In this document: piece by piece, positions 1 through 6,786 of the stretch
How positions within the stretch are numbered: the first letter of the stretch is position 1
How the letters are laid out: each line of letters opens with the position of its first letter
NCBI GenBank assembly: GCA_006844765.1
Contig: SPJV01000147.1
Span: 1-23,959, forward strand
Direction of reading: 5' to 3'
DNA length: 23,959 nucleotides
Source of the DNA: Alphaproteobacteria bacterium
GTDB lineage: Bacteria > Pseudomonadota > Alphaproteobacteria > UBA8366 > Aestuariispiraceae
The notes under the pieces: model-generated
Database searches by the model: none
What the model saw: the letters and a program-made list of their open reading frames with translations, nothing else
What the model was told of the DNA's origin: nothing
Program-made: the position numbers and the translations under genes

Positions 1-1308
1 GGATCGATTGCCGGCCATCTCCATAATCGCTGCAACGGTGTGGGCATTGTGGCTTGCAAAGCAGGGGTAGAACGCATCGTCGCGGTCGAGCATTTTCCGC
101 GCACAGGCCAGATAGGAGACGTCGGTGGATACCTTGCGGGTGAAAACCGGATAGCCGTCCAGGCCTTGCTCTTGGGCGCGTTTGATCTCGGTGTCCCAGT
201 AAGCCCCTTTCACCAGACGGACGAGCAGACGGCGCTTGCCCCGGTTCGCGACATCGGCCAGCCAATCGACCATCGGCAGGGCGCGCTTCTGATAGGCCTG
301 CAGCGCCAGACCCAACCCATCCCAGTCAGACAACGAAGAATCCGTCGCGGCGGCAAGGATGACTTCCATGGATAGGTCCAGCCGGTCTGCTTCTTCCGCA
401 TCAATGCAGAGGCCGATATCCTTGGCCTTGGCGAGTTGGCACAGCTCGATCATCCGGGGTTTCAATTCTTTCAGGACACGGGCTTCCTGTCCGAATTCAT
501 AGCGCGGATGCAGAGCGGATAGCTTGACCGAGATGCCGGGCGCATCAATCGGGCCACGGCCCTTGGCGGCCTTGCCGATCTCTTCAATGGCTTTGGAGTA
601 GGCGTCGAAGTAGCGATCCGCATCCTCCATGGTGCGGGCTGCCTCGCCCAGCATGTCATAGGAATAGCGGTAACCGCGTTTTTCAAAATCCGTTGCGCGA
701 TCCAGCGCTTCTTTGATGTTCCGGCCCATGACGAATTGCCGACCCATGACCCGCATTGCCTGGGTGACAGCTTGGCGGATGACCGGCTCTCCAGAACGAT
801 GGACCAGACGTTTTAAGGTGCCCCGCCAATCACCGGTTTCGGTCCCTCCCGTCTTCGAAGGTTGGGTCTCTTCGATATCGACAACGCGGCCGGTCAGCAT
901 CAAAGCCCAGGTCGAGGCGTTTACAAACCAGCTTTCGGAATGCCCCAGATGGGCTTCCCAATCCGCGCCGCCGATCTTGTCCTTGATCAAGGCGTCCGCG
1001 GTTTCCGCATCGGGAATGCGCAACAGGGCTTCCGCCATGCACATCAGGACGACGCCTTCCTTACTGGAGAGCTCATACTCGTGCATGAAGGCGTCGATGC
1101 CCGAGGAACGAACCCGGTCTTTCCGAACCACTTCGACGAGGGAGCGGGCGCGCGCCCCAATCCGATCCAGCGTGTCCGACGGAAGTTTCGCCGCCTCAAT
1201 CCTGTCGCGAACGCAAGCCGCCTCATCCATGCGATAGGCAGCGCGCACGGCACCGCGAAGGTCGGTTACCCCATCGTGGCGGGCGATTTGATCGTCGGTA
1301 AGAAGCAT
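1..1308 (-). CDS. putA: Bifunctional proline dehydrogenase / glutamate-semialdehyde dehydrogenase PutA, N-terminal part (cut by window edge)
   Basis: The reading frame runs open for 436 codons from an ATG at 1308 to the window edge, so the C-terminal part, where the aldehyde dehydrogenase domain would be, is off-window. PutA oxidises proline to glutamate in two steps, using FAD and then NAD. The visible part holds the helical arm and most of the proline dehydrogenase barrel: ISVKLSALHPRYE, LVRLVKGAYWDTEIKRAQ and FASHNAHT are characteristic of this family and carry substrate and FAD contacts. The protein starts directly with MLLTDDQIARHDGV and lacks the ribbon-helix-helix DNA-binding domain of trifunctional E. 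coli PutA, so it should not regulate itself; the divergent Lrp-type gene at 1434 is the likely regulator. A good ribosome binding site (AGGAG) lies about 9 bases before the start. Confidence 0.95.
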   Translation of the reverse strand, partial: MLLTDDQIARHDGVTDLRGAVRAAYRMDEAACVRDRIEAAKLPSDTLDRIGARARSLVEVVRKDRVRSSGIDAFMHEYELSSKEGVVLMCMAEALLRIPDAETADALIKDKIGGADWEAHLGHSESWFVNASTWALMLTGRVVDIEETQPSKTGGTETGDWRGTLKRLVHRSGEPVIRQAVTQAMRVMGRQFVMGRNIKEALDRATDFEKRGYRYSYDMLGEAARTMEDADRYFDAYSKAIEEIGKAAKGRGPIDAPGISVKLSALHPRYEFGQEARVLKELKPRMIELCQLAKAKDIGLCIDAEEADRLDLSMEVILAAATDSSLSDWDGLGLALQAYQKRALPMVDWLADVANRGKRRLLVRLVKGAYWDTEIKRAQEQGLDGYPVFTRKVSTDVSYLACARKMLDRDDAFYPCFASHNAHTVAAIMEMAGNRS

Positions 1309-1345
1309 GGCGGTCACTCCTGAATTGATGTGGACGCATGATATG

Positions 1346-1363
1346 ACATTCGGCGCGGAATGT
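1346..1363. promoter_or_regulatory. Inverted repeat in the putA / lrp-type intergenic region (candidate operator)
   Basis: ACATTC and GAATGT are perfect inverted arms separated by six bases; 16 of the 18 positions are palindromic. The site lies 38 bases upstream of the putA start and 70 bases upstream of the divergent regulator. Lrp/AsnC regulators of proline catabolism usually bind the shared promoter, so this is a reasonable operator candidate, but the assignment is inference. Confidence 0.35.
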
Positions 1364-1433
1364 GCTTCTATTTATCCGAAATTACCGATATTTTATGATG
1401 TAGTTCCTTAGTGTTGTAGAGAAAGATTCTGAT

Positions 1434-1916
1434 ATGAGCGAGCAGAAGAGCCTTGATCGCCTTGATCGCGCTATTCTTAGAGAGCTGCAATCAGACGGGC
1501 GTTTGACGAATGTGGAGCTTGCGAAACGCATCGGGTTAAGTCCCACGCCCTGCCTGGAACGGGTGCGCCGGTTGGAGCGGGAAGCCTTTATTCTGGGATA
1601 TGCCGCACGCCTGAACCCCAAGCGTTTGGACGCAGCACAGACAGTGTTCGTTCAGGTTACGCTTGATCGGACGACAAGCGATGTCTTCGATCAGTTCGAT
1701 CAGGCCGTTAGACAGGTCGAAGGGATAGCAGAATGCCACATGGTCGCTGGCGGCTTTGATTACCTGTTGAAGGTTCGAACCCGGGACATGGATGCCTTCC
1801 GCCGCTTTTTGGGGGAGGCGATCAATCCGCTGCCCGGCGTCGTCTCAACCACGACCTATGTTGTGATGGAAGCGGTCAAGGAAGGGCTTACTGTTCCTGT
1901 CCCAGCCGGTCGGTGA
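1434..1916 (+). CDS. Lrp/AsnC family transcriptional regulator, probable proline-responsive activator of putA (PutR-like)
   Basis: A 160-residue protein of normal length for the family. Residues about 7-66 form the winged helix-turn-helix (LDRAILRELQSDGRLTN, then ELAKRIGLSPTPCLERVRRL), and residues about 72-150 the ligand-binding RAM/AsnC domain, with VEGIAECHMVAGGFDYLLKV as the recognisable core. It is transcribed away from putA with 125 bases between the start codons, the arrangement seen for PutR in other alphaproteobacteria, where the protein activates putA in response to proline. That role is inferred from context and family; the protein fold is clear. The ribosome binding site is weak (GAGAAAG about 8 bases before ATG). 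The start chosen gives the usual short charged N-terminus (MSEQKSLDRLDR). Confidence 0.9.
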   Translation: MSEQKSLDRLDRAILRELQSDGRLTNVELAKRIGLSPTPCLERVRRLEREAFILGYAARLNPKRLDAAQTVFVQVTLDRTTSDVFDQFDQAVRQVEGIAECHMVAGGFDYLLKVRTRDMDAFRRFLGEAINPLPGVVSTTTYVVMEAVKEGLTVPVPAGR

Positions 1917-1933
1917 ATCTATGCACGCACGTC

Positions 1934-1971
1934 ACCAAAGCTGATCGAAGTTTCGATTGACCGCACTTGGT
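1934..1971. other. Palindrome downstream of the Lrp-type regulator
   Basis: ATCGAA-GT-TTCGAT (1944-1957) is a perfect inverted repeat, and ACCAA (1934-1938) with TTGGT (1967-1971) can form an outer stem. It lies between the regulator's stop and the DUF4177 gene. It could be a terminator without a T-run, or an operator overlapping a weak -35-like TTGACC at 1957-1962. I cannot decide between these. Confidence 0.3.
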
Positions 1972-2021
1972 GCACCGGCACAATGCGGGACAAAGCTATT
2001 AAAACAACGGGGGTAAGAACC

Positions 2022-2246
2022 ATGGCACAACGCAAGGAATATAAAGTCATTCATGTCGTGGAAGGGGCCTGCGGCACATTATTTCTCGGCTCGTCCGGAT
2101 TACCCATCCGCAAGATGGAAGCGATCCTGAATGAAGAAGCCGCTGATGGGTGGGAAGTGGCATTCCAGGTGATTGAACAGAAGCGGATGGCTCTGTTCTG
2201 GTCGCGGGAAGCGGTTGTTCTGACCTTGGTTCGTGACGTCGACTAG
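2022..2246 (+). CDS. DUF4177 domain-containing small protein
   Basis: A 74-residue soluble protein. The pattern YKVIHV near the N-terminus, an ILNEEAADGWEVAFQVIEQ segment in the middle and a hydrophobic strand at the end (AVVLTLVRD) fits the DUF4177 family, whose short members contain a 'Gly-Trp-Glu' turn after a helix. Function of the family is unknown. I chose ATG 2022 over the in-frame ATG at 1983 because family members usually start a few residues before the Tyr-Lys-Val strand; the preceding GGGGGTAAG is only a modest ribosome binding site. It is followed after 27 bases by yidD and probably shares its transcript. Confidence 0.7.
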   Translation: MAQRKEYKVIHVVEGACGTLFLGSSGLPIRKMEAILNEEAADGWEVAFQVIEQKRMALFWSREAVVLTLVRDVD

Positions 2247-2273
2247 GCAGGCTGATCGACAGGGAAGTGGCAG

Positions 2274-2501
2274 ATGCGGGCCTTTCTGATCCGTCTCATC
2301 AGGCGTTATCAAGCTGCGGGCGGTGGGCAGGCGCTCAATGTCGATTGTAATTTCGAGCCGTCTTGCTCCTCCTATGCAATTGGCTGCCTGGAACGGTTTC
2401 GGCTTGGAAAAGCGCTGCGATTGATCTTATCGCGCATCCGCCGATGCAATATTCGTGATCTGCCCAAGAAAAAACTGGATCCTGTACCGGATTTGGATTG
2501 A
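2274..2501 (+). CDS. yidD: YidD family membrane protein insertion efficiency factor
   Basis: A 75-residue protein with the YidD signature: a basic amphipathic N-terminus (MRAFLIRLIRRYQ), then the cysteine motif CNFEPSCSSYAI, a helix (GCLERFRLGKALRLILSRIRRC), and a closing Asp-Pro-Val-Pro. YidD assists YidC/Sec in inner-membrane protein insertion and is attached to the inner face of the membrane. The classical CHPWHPGGYDPVP ending is degenerate here: only the first Cys and DPVP survive (CNIRDLPKKKLDPVP), so this is a divergent member. It is not next to rpmH-rnpA-yidC, the usual place in many bacteria. A TM2 protein gene starts 16 bases downstream. Confidence 0.85.
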   Translation: MRAFLIRLIRRYQAAGGGQALNVDCNFEPSCSSYAIGCLERFRLGKALRLILSRIRRCNIRDLPKKKLDPVPDLD

Positions 2502-2517
2502 AGGATTCGCCACCACC

Positions 2518-2937
2518 ATGCTTGCGATCGGCGAAGAAGCGGAAAGAAACCTCTCAGCGCGCGAGGAGGAACTGCGTTTGAAGGAGCGCAGCCTCTCAGA
2601 CCAATCCTTGAAGTATTATCGGCAGGATGTGACGCGCCGTATCAAGGATCCTGATACCTATGCCGTTCTTGTCTGGGGGCTCGGTTTCGGTCTGCAGCAT
2701 CTCTATTTGGGGCGTATGGGTCAGTTTGTTGTCGAACTTGTGATCGGACTTTTGTTCTGGGGTGGGGTAATTAGCCAATTCGCATCTGATGACCCGATCC
2801 CGATTTGGGTCTTGGTCGCGGCGTTTTCTTATGGTGTTTACAGTACCTTGAATAGTTTGATCCGTGCGCAGGTCATTGTTCGAACACACAATGCGCATCT
2901 CTCCGAACGCTTGTTTGAACGCTATTCAGATCGGTGA
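2518..2937 (+). CDS. TM2 domain-containing membrane protein
   Basis: A 139-residue protein. The N-terminal 45 residues are charged and helical (EEAERNLSAREEELRLKERS), likely coiled coil or amphipathic. Two hydrophobic helices follow: about residues 57-87, containing GLGFGLQHLYLGRMGQFVVE, which matches the TM2 pattern of a Gly-rich helix with His-x-x-Tyr-Leu-Gly before the second helix, and about 99-117 (PIPIWVLVAAFSYGVYST). A longer in-frame start at 2455 lies inside yidD; I prefer 2518 because GAAGGA precedes it by about 11 bases and the extra residues are only the alternative-frame reading of yidD. Function unknown; TM2 proteins are small inner-membrane proteins found in many contexts. Confidence 0.75.
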   Translation: MLAIGEEAERNLSAREEELRLKERSLSDQSLKYYRQDVTRRIKDPDTYAVLVWGLGFGLQHLYLGRMGQFVVELVIGLLFWGGVISQFASDDPIPIWVLVAAFSYGVYSTLNSLIRAQVIVRTHNAHLSERLFERYSDR

Positions 2938-2964
2938 AGATGTTGGAGCTATTGCAACAAGATG

Positions 2965-2994
2965 CTACGGTTATAAAAAAATAACATTCCGTAG
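2965..2994. other. AT-rich bulged hairpin ahead of the histidine kinase gene
   Basis: CTACG-GTTAT pairs with ATAAC-(ATTC)-CGTAG: two 5-bp stems with a 4-base bulge on the 3' side and a loop of six A. It sits 18 bases before the kinase ATG. Without a T-run it is not an obvious terminator; it may be an end structure of the upstream operon or a leader element. Confidence 0.35.
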
Positions 2995-3012
2995 AGATCG
3001 CGGGGCAGGCGA

Positions 3013-4557
3013 ATGAGCAAAACGGAAGACACGGATGACAGGGGCGACGACGATCTAGCGAGCGTTGTACCCAGTGCCATGTTGCATCTTCTTAAGAATT
3101 CAGCCGTTGGCTTCTTTCAGACCAGGCTGGACGGCAGCTATGTCTTTGCCAACCAATTTTTTGCTGAACTTATGGGCTTTGATTCCGTCGAAGAATTGAT
3201 CGCGTCAGGCGTCAGCGCAGTAGATTTCTATGCTGATCCCGACGATATGCGGATTTTACGGGAAAGAAATGCGGAGGATGAATCCGTCTATGGCCATGTC
3301 CTTCAGGCGAGGCGGGTGGACGGAACAACCTTCTGGGCACAGGAACATTCAAGTTCTGTCCGTGATGATGCTGGACAGATTACCGGCTATGTCGGATCGG
3401 TGACGAATATTGATAATCTTATCTCAACTCAGCAGCGATTGAAGGATGCGGAGGCCAGTTACCGCCGAATCTTCGAAAGGGTGAGTGAAGGGATTTATCG
3501 GTCGTCGCTTGATGGTAAACAGCTTCGCTCCAACCCAGCGCTTTACAAATTGAATGGCTATAACAGCGAAGACGAGCATTTGGCTGCGGTCAAGGACATC
3601 GCGACTGAATGGTATGTCGACCCAAACCGCCGGGAGGAATTTAAGAGAGCGTTAGAAGAGAATGGTGTCGTCGAGGATTTCGAAAGTGAAATTTACCGGC
3701 ACAATTCCCGGGAACGAATTTGGATTGCGGAGAACGCTTATCTGGTTCGCGCCGATGATGGCACGCCGTTGTATTACGAGGGCACGGTCAAGGAAATCAC
3801 GACCCGAAAGCAAGCGGAAATTGACATGGCAGAGGCGCTGCATGCCGCTGAATCAGCAAACCGTGCGAAGTCTGCCTTCCTGGCGAATATGAGCCATGAA
3901 TTACGGACACCCCTGAACGCGATTCTGGGCTTTTCTGATATCTTGAGTCAGGAAGACATGGTGTTCTCTCCTGAAAAGACGAGAGAATATGCAAAGGATA
4001 TCCATGATAGCGGCGATTTCTTATTGGAATTGATCAATGATGTGTTGGATCTTGCGCGTGTGGAAAGTGGTACAAAGGCGCTTGATATACAGACTCTTTC
4101 AGTCAGAGAGACAATCGAAGAAACATTCGTAACCCTGCGCCCGATTGCAGAAAAAGCGTCGGTCTCGCTTTTAAATGCGATTTCAGGGGATTGTAATATA
4201 AATGCTGACGCGCGGGCTATTCGCCAGTGTATTCTGAATTTGATGTCAAATGCCATCCGTCATGCCCCTGCCGACAGTATCGTCACGATCTCAACCACGA
4301 TTTACGCTGCCGAAGATTGCGTCGATATCATCGTGCAAGACCAGGGCCCCGGCGTTCCAGCAGATATCGTCAATCGGGTGGGAGAGCCTTTTGTCACCAA
4401 TGCAAATGCGAAGCTGCGCAATTCCAAAAATAGTTCCGGCCTCGGGCTGGCGATTACGAAGTCTCTGATCGAAGCGATGTCTGGAACATTAACGTTAACC
4501 AATGGCCCGGATGGCGGATGCCAAGCAATTCTGACCATCCCGCTTGTGGCGTCCTGA
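3013..4557 (+). CDS. Cytoplasmic PAS-PAS sensor histidine kinase
   Basis: A 514-residue protein with no membrane segment or signal peptide. Order: PAS domain at about 22-140 (AVGFFQTRLDGSYVFANQFF; PAC end GYVGSVTNIDNL), second PAS at about 148-270 (RIFERVSEGIYRSSLDGK), HisKA dimerisation domain at about 283-350 with phospho-acceptor His295 in SHELRTPLNAILGFSD, and an HATPase domain at about 390-512 with N box (NLMSNAIRHAP), G1 (DQGPGVP), F box (PFVTN) and G2 (GLGLAITKS). It should autophosphorylate on His295 in response to an intracellular signal sensed by the PAS domains. No receiver domain is attached and no response regulator gene adjoins it, so it is an orphan kinase here; the partner cannot be deduced. 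GGGGCAGG before ATG acts as ribosome binding site. Confidence 0.92.
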   Translation: MSKTEDTDDRGDDDLASVVPSAMLHLLKNSAVGFFQTRLDGSYVFANQFFAELMGFDSVEELIASGVSAVDFYADPDDMRILRERNAEDESVYGHVLQARRVDGTTFWAQEHSSSVRDDAGQITGYVGSVTNIDNLISTQQRLKDAEASYRRIFERVSEGIYRSSLDGKQLRSNPALYKLNGYNSEDEHLAAVKDIATEWYVDPNRREEFKRALEENGVVEDFESEIYRHNSRERIWIAENAYLVRADDGTPLYYEGTVKEITTRKQAEIDMAEALHAAESANRAKSAFLANMSHELRTPLNAILGFSDILSQEDMVFSPEKTREYAKDIHDSGDFLLELINDVLDLARVESGTKALDIQTLSVRETIEETFVTLRPIAEKASVSLLNAISGDCNINADARAIRQCILNLMSNAIRHAPADSIVTISTTIYAAEDCVDIIVQDQGPGVPADIVNRVGEPFVTNANAKLRNSKNSSGLGLAITKSLIEAMSGTLTLTNGPDGGCQAILTIPLVAS

Positions 4558-4579
4558 GCGTGCATTGGATCAAGGCGTC

Positions 4580-4609
4580 AAAACAAAACGACCGGCTCGA
4601 TTGAGCCGG
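4580..4609 (-). terminator. Rho-independent terminator between convergent genes, best read on the minus strand
   Basis: CCGGCTC-GATT-GAGCCGG is a perfect 7-bp hairpin (4592-4609). On the minus strand it is followed by TCGTTTTGTTTT, a good U-tract, so it should end the 3-hydroxyacyl-CoA dehydrogenase transcript. On the plus strand only CCGCATTGCTTT follows, so termination of the kinase gene would be weaker. Confidence 0.7.
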
Positions 4610-4643
4610 CCGCATTGCTTTGAACAGAGCTGATCCCTCAGGC

Positions 4644-5741
4644 TCAGGCGCGAAGGCTGCCGACTTTATCCAGGCTTGCCGGCAGATCATGACCATACTG
4701 TTCCGCGATCGGAGCGACGATCCGCGTTGTTTCTTCACGGCCCAGGCTATCCATCAATTCACATGGAGCCTTGCCGAAGCGTAGGGCCAGCCCTGCACCC
4801 ATGTCGATGTCGGCTGCTGTCGCGACGCCTTCATCCAGTTCCTGAAGGACCGGGAAGAAGGTCGCCGCCCGAAGCCGATCTGCGATCACAGCATCGCCTT
4901 CAGGGGTACCCGCAGCGTCTTCGCCAATGTCGAACTCATAGTCGCTGTCGCCTTTCTCGGACAGGCCACCTGCCAAGGCATAGAAAGCACCATGGGGTCC
5001 GAGGTTCCGCTGTGCATGGAACATGATTTTCGGCTTAACGAGGTTCATGACCATGAACGGCCCGGCCGCAACTTCCATGCATTCATTCGCGACACGGTCG
5101 ATTTGTGCCGGTGTGCCGACACCTTCGTCCAGCATCCGGACGGCTTCGTTGCCATAGGGCACGAAGAAGCGGTTGATGGCGAATCCGAAGGCATCCTTAC
5201 AGGCGATCGGCTTCTTGCGGGTATTACGACAGAAAGCCATGCATGTCTCATAGATGTCCGGATCTGTCTTCTCGCCCTTAACGACCTCAACAATCGGATT
5301 GATCGCTGCCGGGTTAAAATAGTGCAGGCCGAGGAAGCGGCTTGGATCGTCAACCGTTTCTGCGAGATCGGAAACGCGCAGAGCGGATGTGTTTGTCGCG
5401 ACGACCGTGTTTTTGCCAACATGCGGCTTCAAGCGACCAAACAGCTCTGCCTTCACACTGAATTCTTCAAAGATCGCTTCGACGATCAGATCACAATCGG
5501 ACAGGCTCGCCAGGTCCGTTGACCCGGACAGATTACCGAAAGCGGAAGCCGCGTCTTCAGACGACATTTTGCCTTTCTCTGCCGCGCGGTCATAGAATTT
5601 CTTGGCAGCGCCCAGGCCTCGCTCGACAGCCGCATCGGCGGTATCAACCAAATGGGCAGCCACGCCTTGTTGGCCGAGGCTGGTTGCAATGCCGGAGCCC
5701 ATGGTACCCGCGCCGATAATGCCGACTTTTGAAAATGTCAT
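4644..5741 (-). CDS. 3-hydroxyacyl-CoA dehydrogenase, NAD-binding
   Basis: A 365-residue enzyme that oxidises 3-hydroxyacyl-CoA to 3-ketoacyl-CoA, typically in beta-oxidation or butanoate metabolism. The N-terminal Rossmann fold carries GxGxxG (VGIIGAGTMGSGIA, residues 6-19). Ser119, His140 (GLHYFNPA), Glu152 (NPIVEVV) and Asn190 show the same spacing as the catalytic set Ser137/His158/Glu170/Asn208 of human HADH, so the active site is intact. The C-terminal dimerisation domain runs from about 185, and the protein is longer than the 280-residue short form, with an extra C-terminal half-domain. No hydratase domain is fused and no thiolase or hydratase gene adjoins, so substrate length is unknown. 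AGAGGA before the ATG at 5741 is a clear ribosome binding site. Confidence 0.92.
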   Translation of the reverse strand: MTFSKVGIIGAGTMGSGIATSLGQQGVAAHLVDTADAAVERGLGAAKKFYDRAAEKGKMSSEDAASAFGNLSGSTDLASLSDCDLIVEAIFEEFSVKAELFGRLKPHVGKNTVVATNTSALRVSDLAETVDDPSRFLGLHYFNPAAINPIVEVVKGEKTDPDIYETCMAFCRNTRKKPIACKDAFGFAINRFFVPYGNEAVRMLDEGVGTPAQIDRVANECMEVAAGPFMVMNLVKPKIMFHAQRNLGPHGAFYALAGGLSEKGDSDYEFDIGEDAAGTPEGDAVIADRLRAATFFPVLQELDEGVATAADIDMGAGLALRFGKAPCELMDSLGREETTRIVAPIAEQYGHDLPASLDKVGSLRA

Positions 5742-5899
5742 GATGTTTTCCTCTTGCGCTGTCCTGCAGTGTTATCCCGGCGCGACGGAGTGATTGTCTT
5801 CCCACCCAGCGCCAATTTGCGCGCACAATAATGATGCAGCGCAACAATGTCGAGACTCTCCCCCCTGGACTTCGAGAGGAGGAAACGCGATACTTAGAT

Positions 5900-6709
5900 A
5901 TGAATTGGAAACGCATAACACAATCACTGCTCGCCGCCGTCCTGGGCGGCTTTTCTGCGTCCGCGACGGTCCATGCTGGCGCAAATATCGCCTCGCATGA
6001 GGCAAGCTATTCTTTGACCTTGCTGGAAGCGGAGCCCGGGTCCGAAACGACGGTGGAAGGGCAGTATCTCGTACGGGTTGACCGTAGTTGCCAAGCCAAC
6101 CGAATTGCGACCTATCTGCAGGTTCATCTGTCGAATGTGAACGGTCGCCCCGTCTCTGTGGAAGATACCTATTCGATTTCGGAAAGCCTTGATGGCTCAG
6201 CGCTGACATTCAAATCGCGCCAAACCTTGAACGGGCAGGTTATGCATCTCGTCCAAGGGGAAGCCTCGAAGGGGAAAGATGGCGGTAAGGTCGTTTTTGT
6301 TGAACCCTCATTGCAGCGGGATCTTCTTCTTGCTTCTGGGACGGTATTCCCCTTTGAAGCAATGGAAGCCACATTGGTTGGCATGGCCGAAGGCAAGAAG
6401 GGCATCAATCAGATCATGTTCGACCCTTCGGTGGGGGACACGGTCATGGTGGCGGATCTCTTCGTTGGCACGCCATCTGCGCTTGACGCGCCCCCAACGG
6501 GTGATGTTGCGTTGTTGCAGGGGGACTTACGGCGGACGGTTTCGACCTACTATGAGCTTTATGCGACGGATGGCACGCCAATCACGACGGCGATTGTCGA
6601 TATCCTGCCAAATGGTGTCTCTCCCCGGGCGGTTTTTGATCTGGGGAAGGTCAAGGCGCTTGCGGAACTTACCGGAATTCGGAAACTGCCGCCGCCGCAA
6701 TGTGACTAA
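5900..6709 (+). CDS. EipB-family (DUF1849) periplasmic cell-envelope integrity protein
   Basis: A 269-residue protein with a signal peptide (basic MNWKRITQ, then a hydrophobic stretch ending near AHA/VHA at about residue 26). The mature start IASHEASYSLTLLEAEPG, a beta-rich middle with DTYSISESLDG, and the end LPNGVSPRAVFDLGKVKALA fit DUF1849, the family of Brucella EipB, a beta-spiral periplasmic protein needed for envelope integrity. EipB has a conserved disulfide between an early and a near-terminal Cys; here Cys64 (DRSCQ) and Cys268 (PPPQCD) are the matching pair. I chose ATG 5900 over an in-frame ATG at 5831 because it opens a proper signal peptide; its AGAGGAGGAA lies about 15 bases upstream, longer than usual. 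It may be co-transcribed with the aminopeptidase 77 bases downstream. Confidence 0.85.
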   Translation: MNWKRITQSLLAAVLGGFSASATVHAGANIASHEASYSLTLLEAEPGSETTVEGQYLVRVDRSCQANRIATYLQVHLSNVNGRPVSVEDTYSISESLDGSALTFKSRQTLNGQVMHLVQGEASKGKDGGKVVFVEPSLQRDLLLASGTVFPFEAMEATLVGMAEGKKGINQIMFDPSVGDTVMVADLFVGTPSALDAPPTGDVALLQGDLRRTVSTYYELYATDGTPITTAIVDILPNGVSPRAVFDLGKVKALAELTGIRKLPPPQCD

Positions 6710-6738
6710 GGCAGCATCGTCCCAGCGTGGCTGTATCC

Positions 6739-6754
6739 TGAACCTTTGGGTTCA
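6739..6754. other. Small hairpin in the eipB-like / aminopeptidase gap
   Basis: TGAACC-TTTG-GGTTCA is a perfect 6-bp stem with a 4-base loop, with no T-run after it. It may only modestly attenuate or process the mRNA between the two genes. Confidence 0.25.
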
Positions 6755-6786
6755 ACAACAGATGCCCGAAATGGAAATATGAGGAC

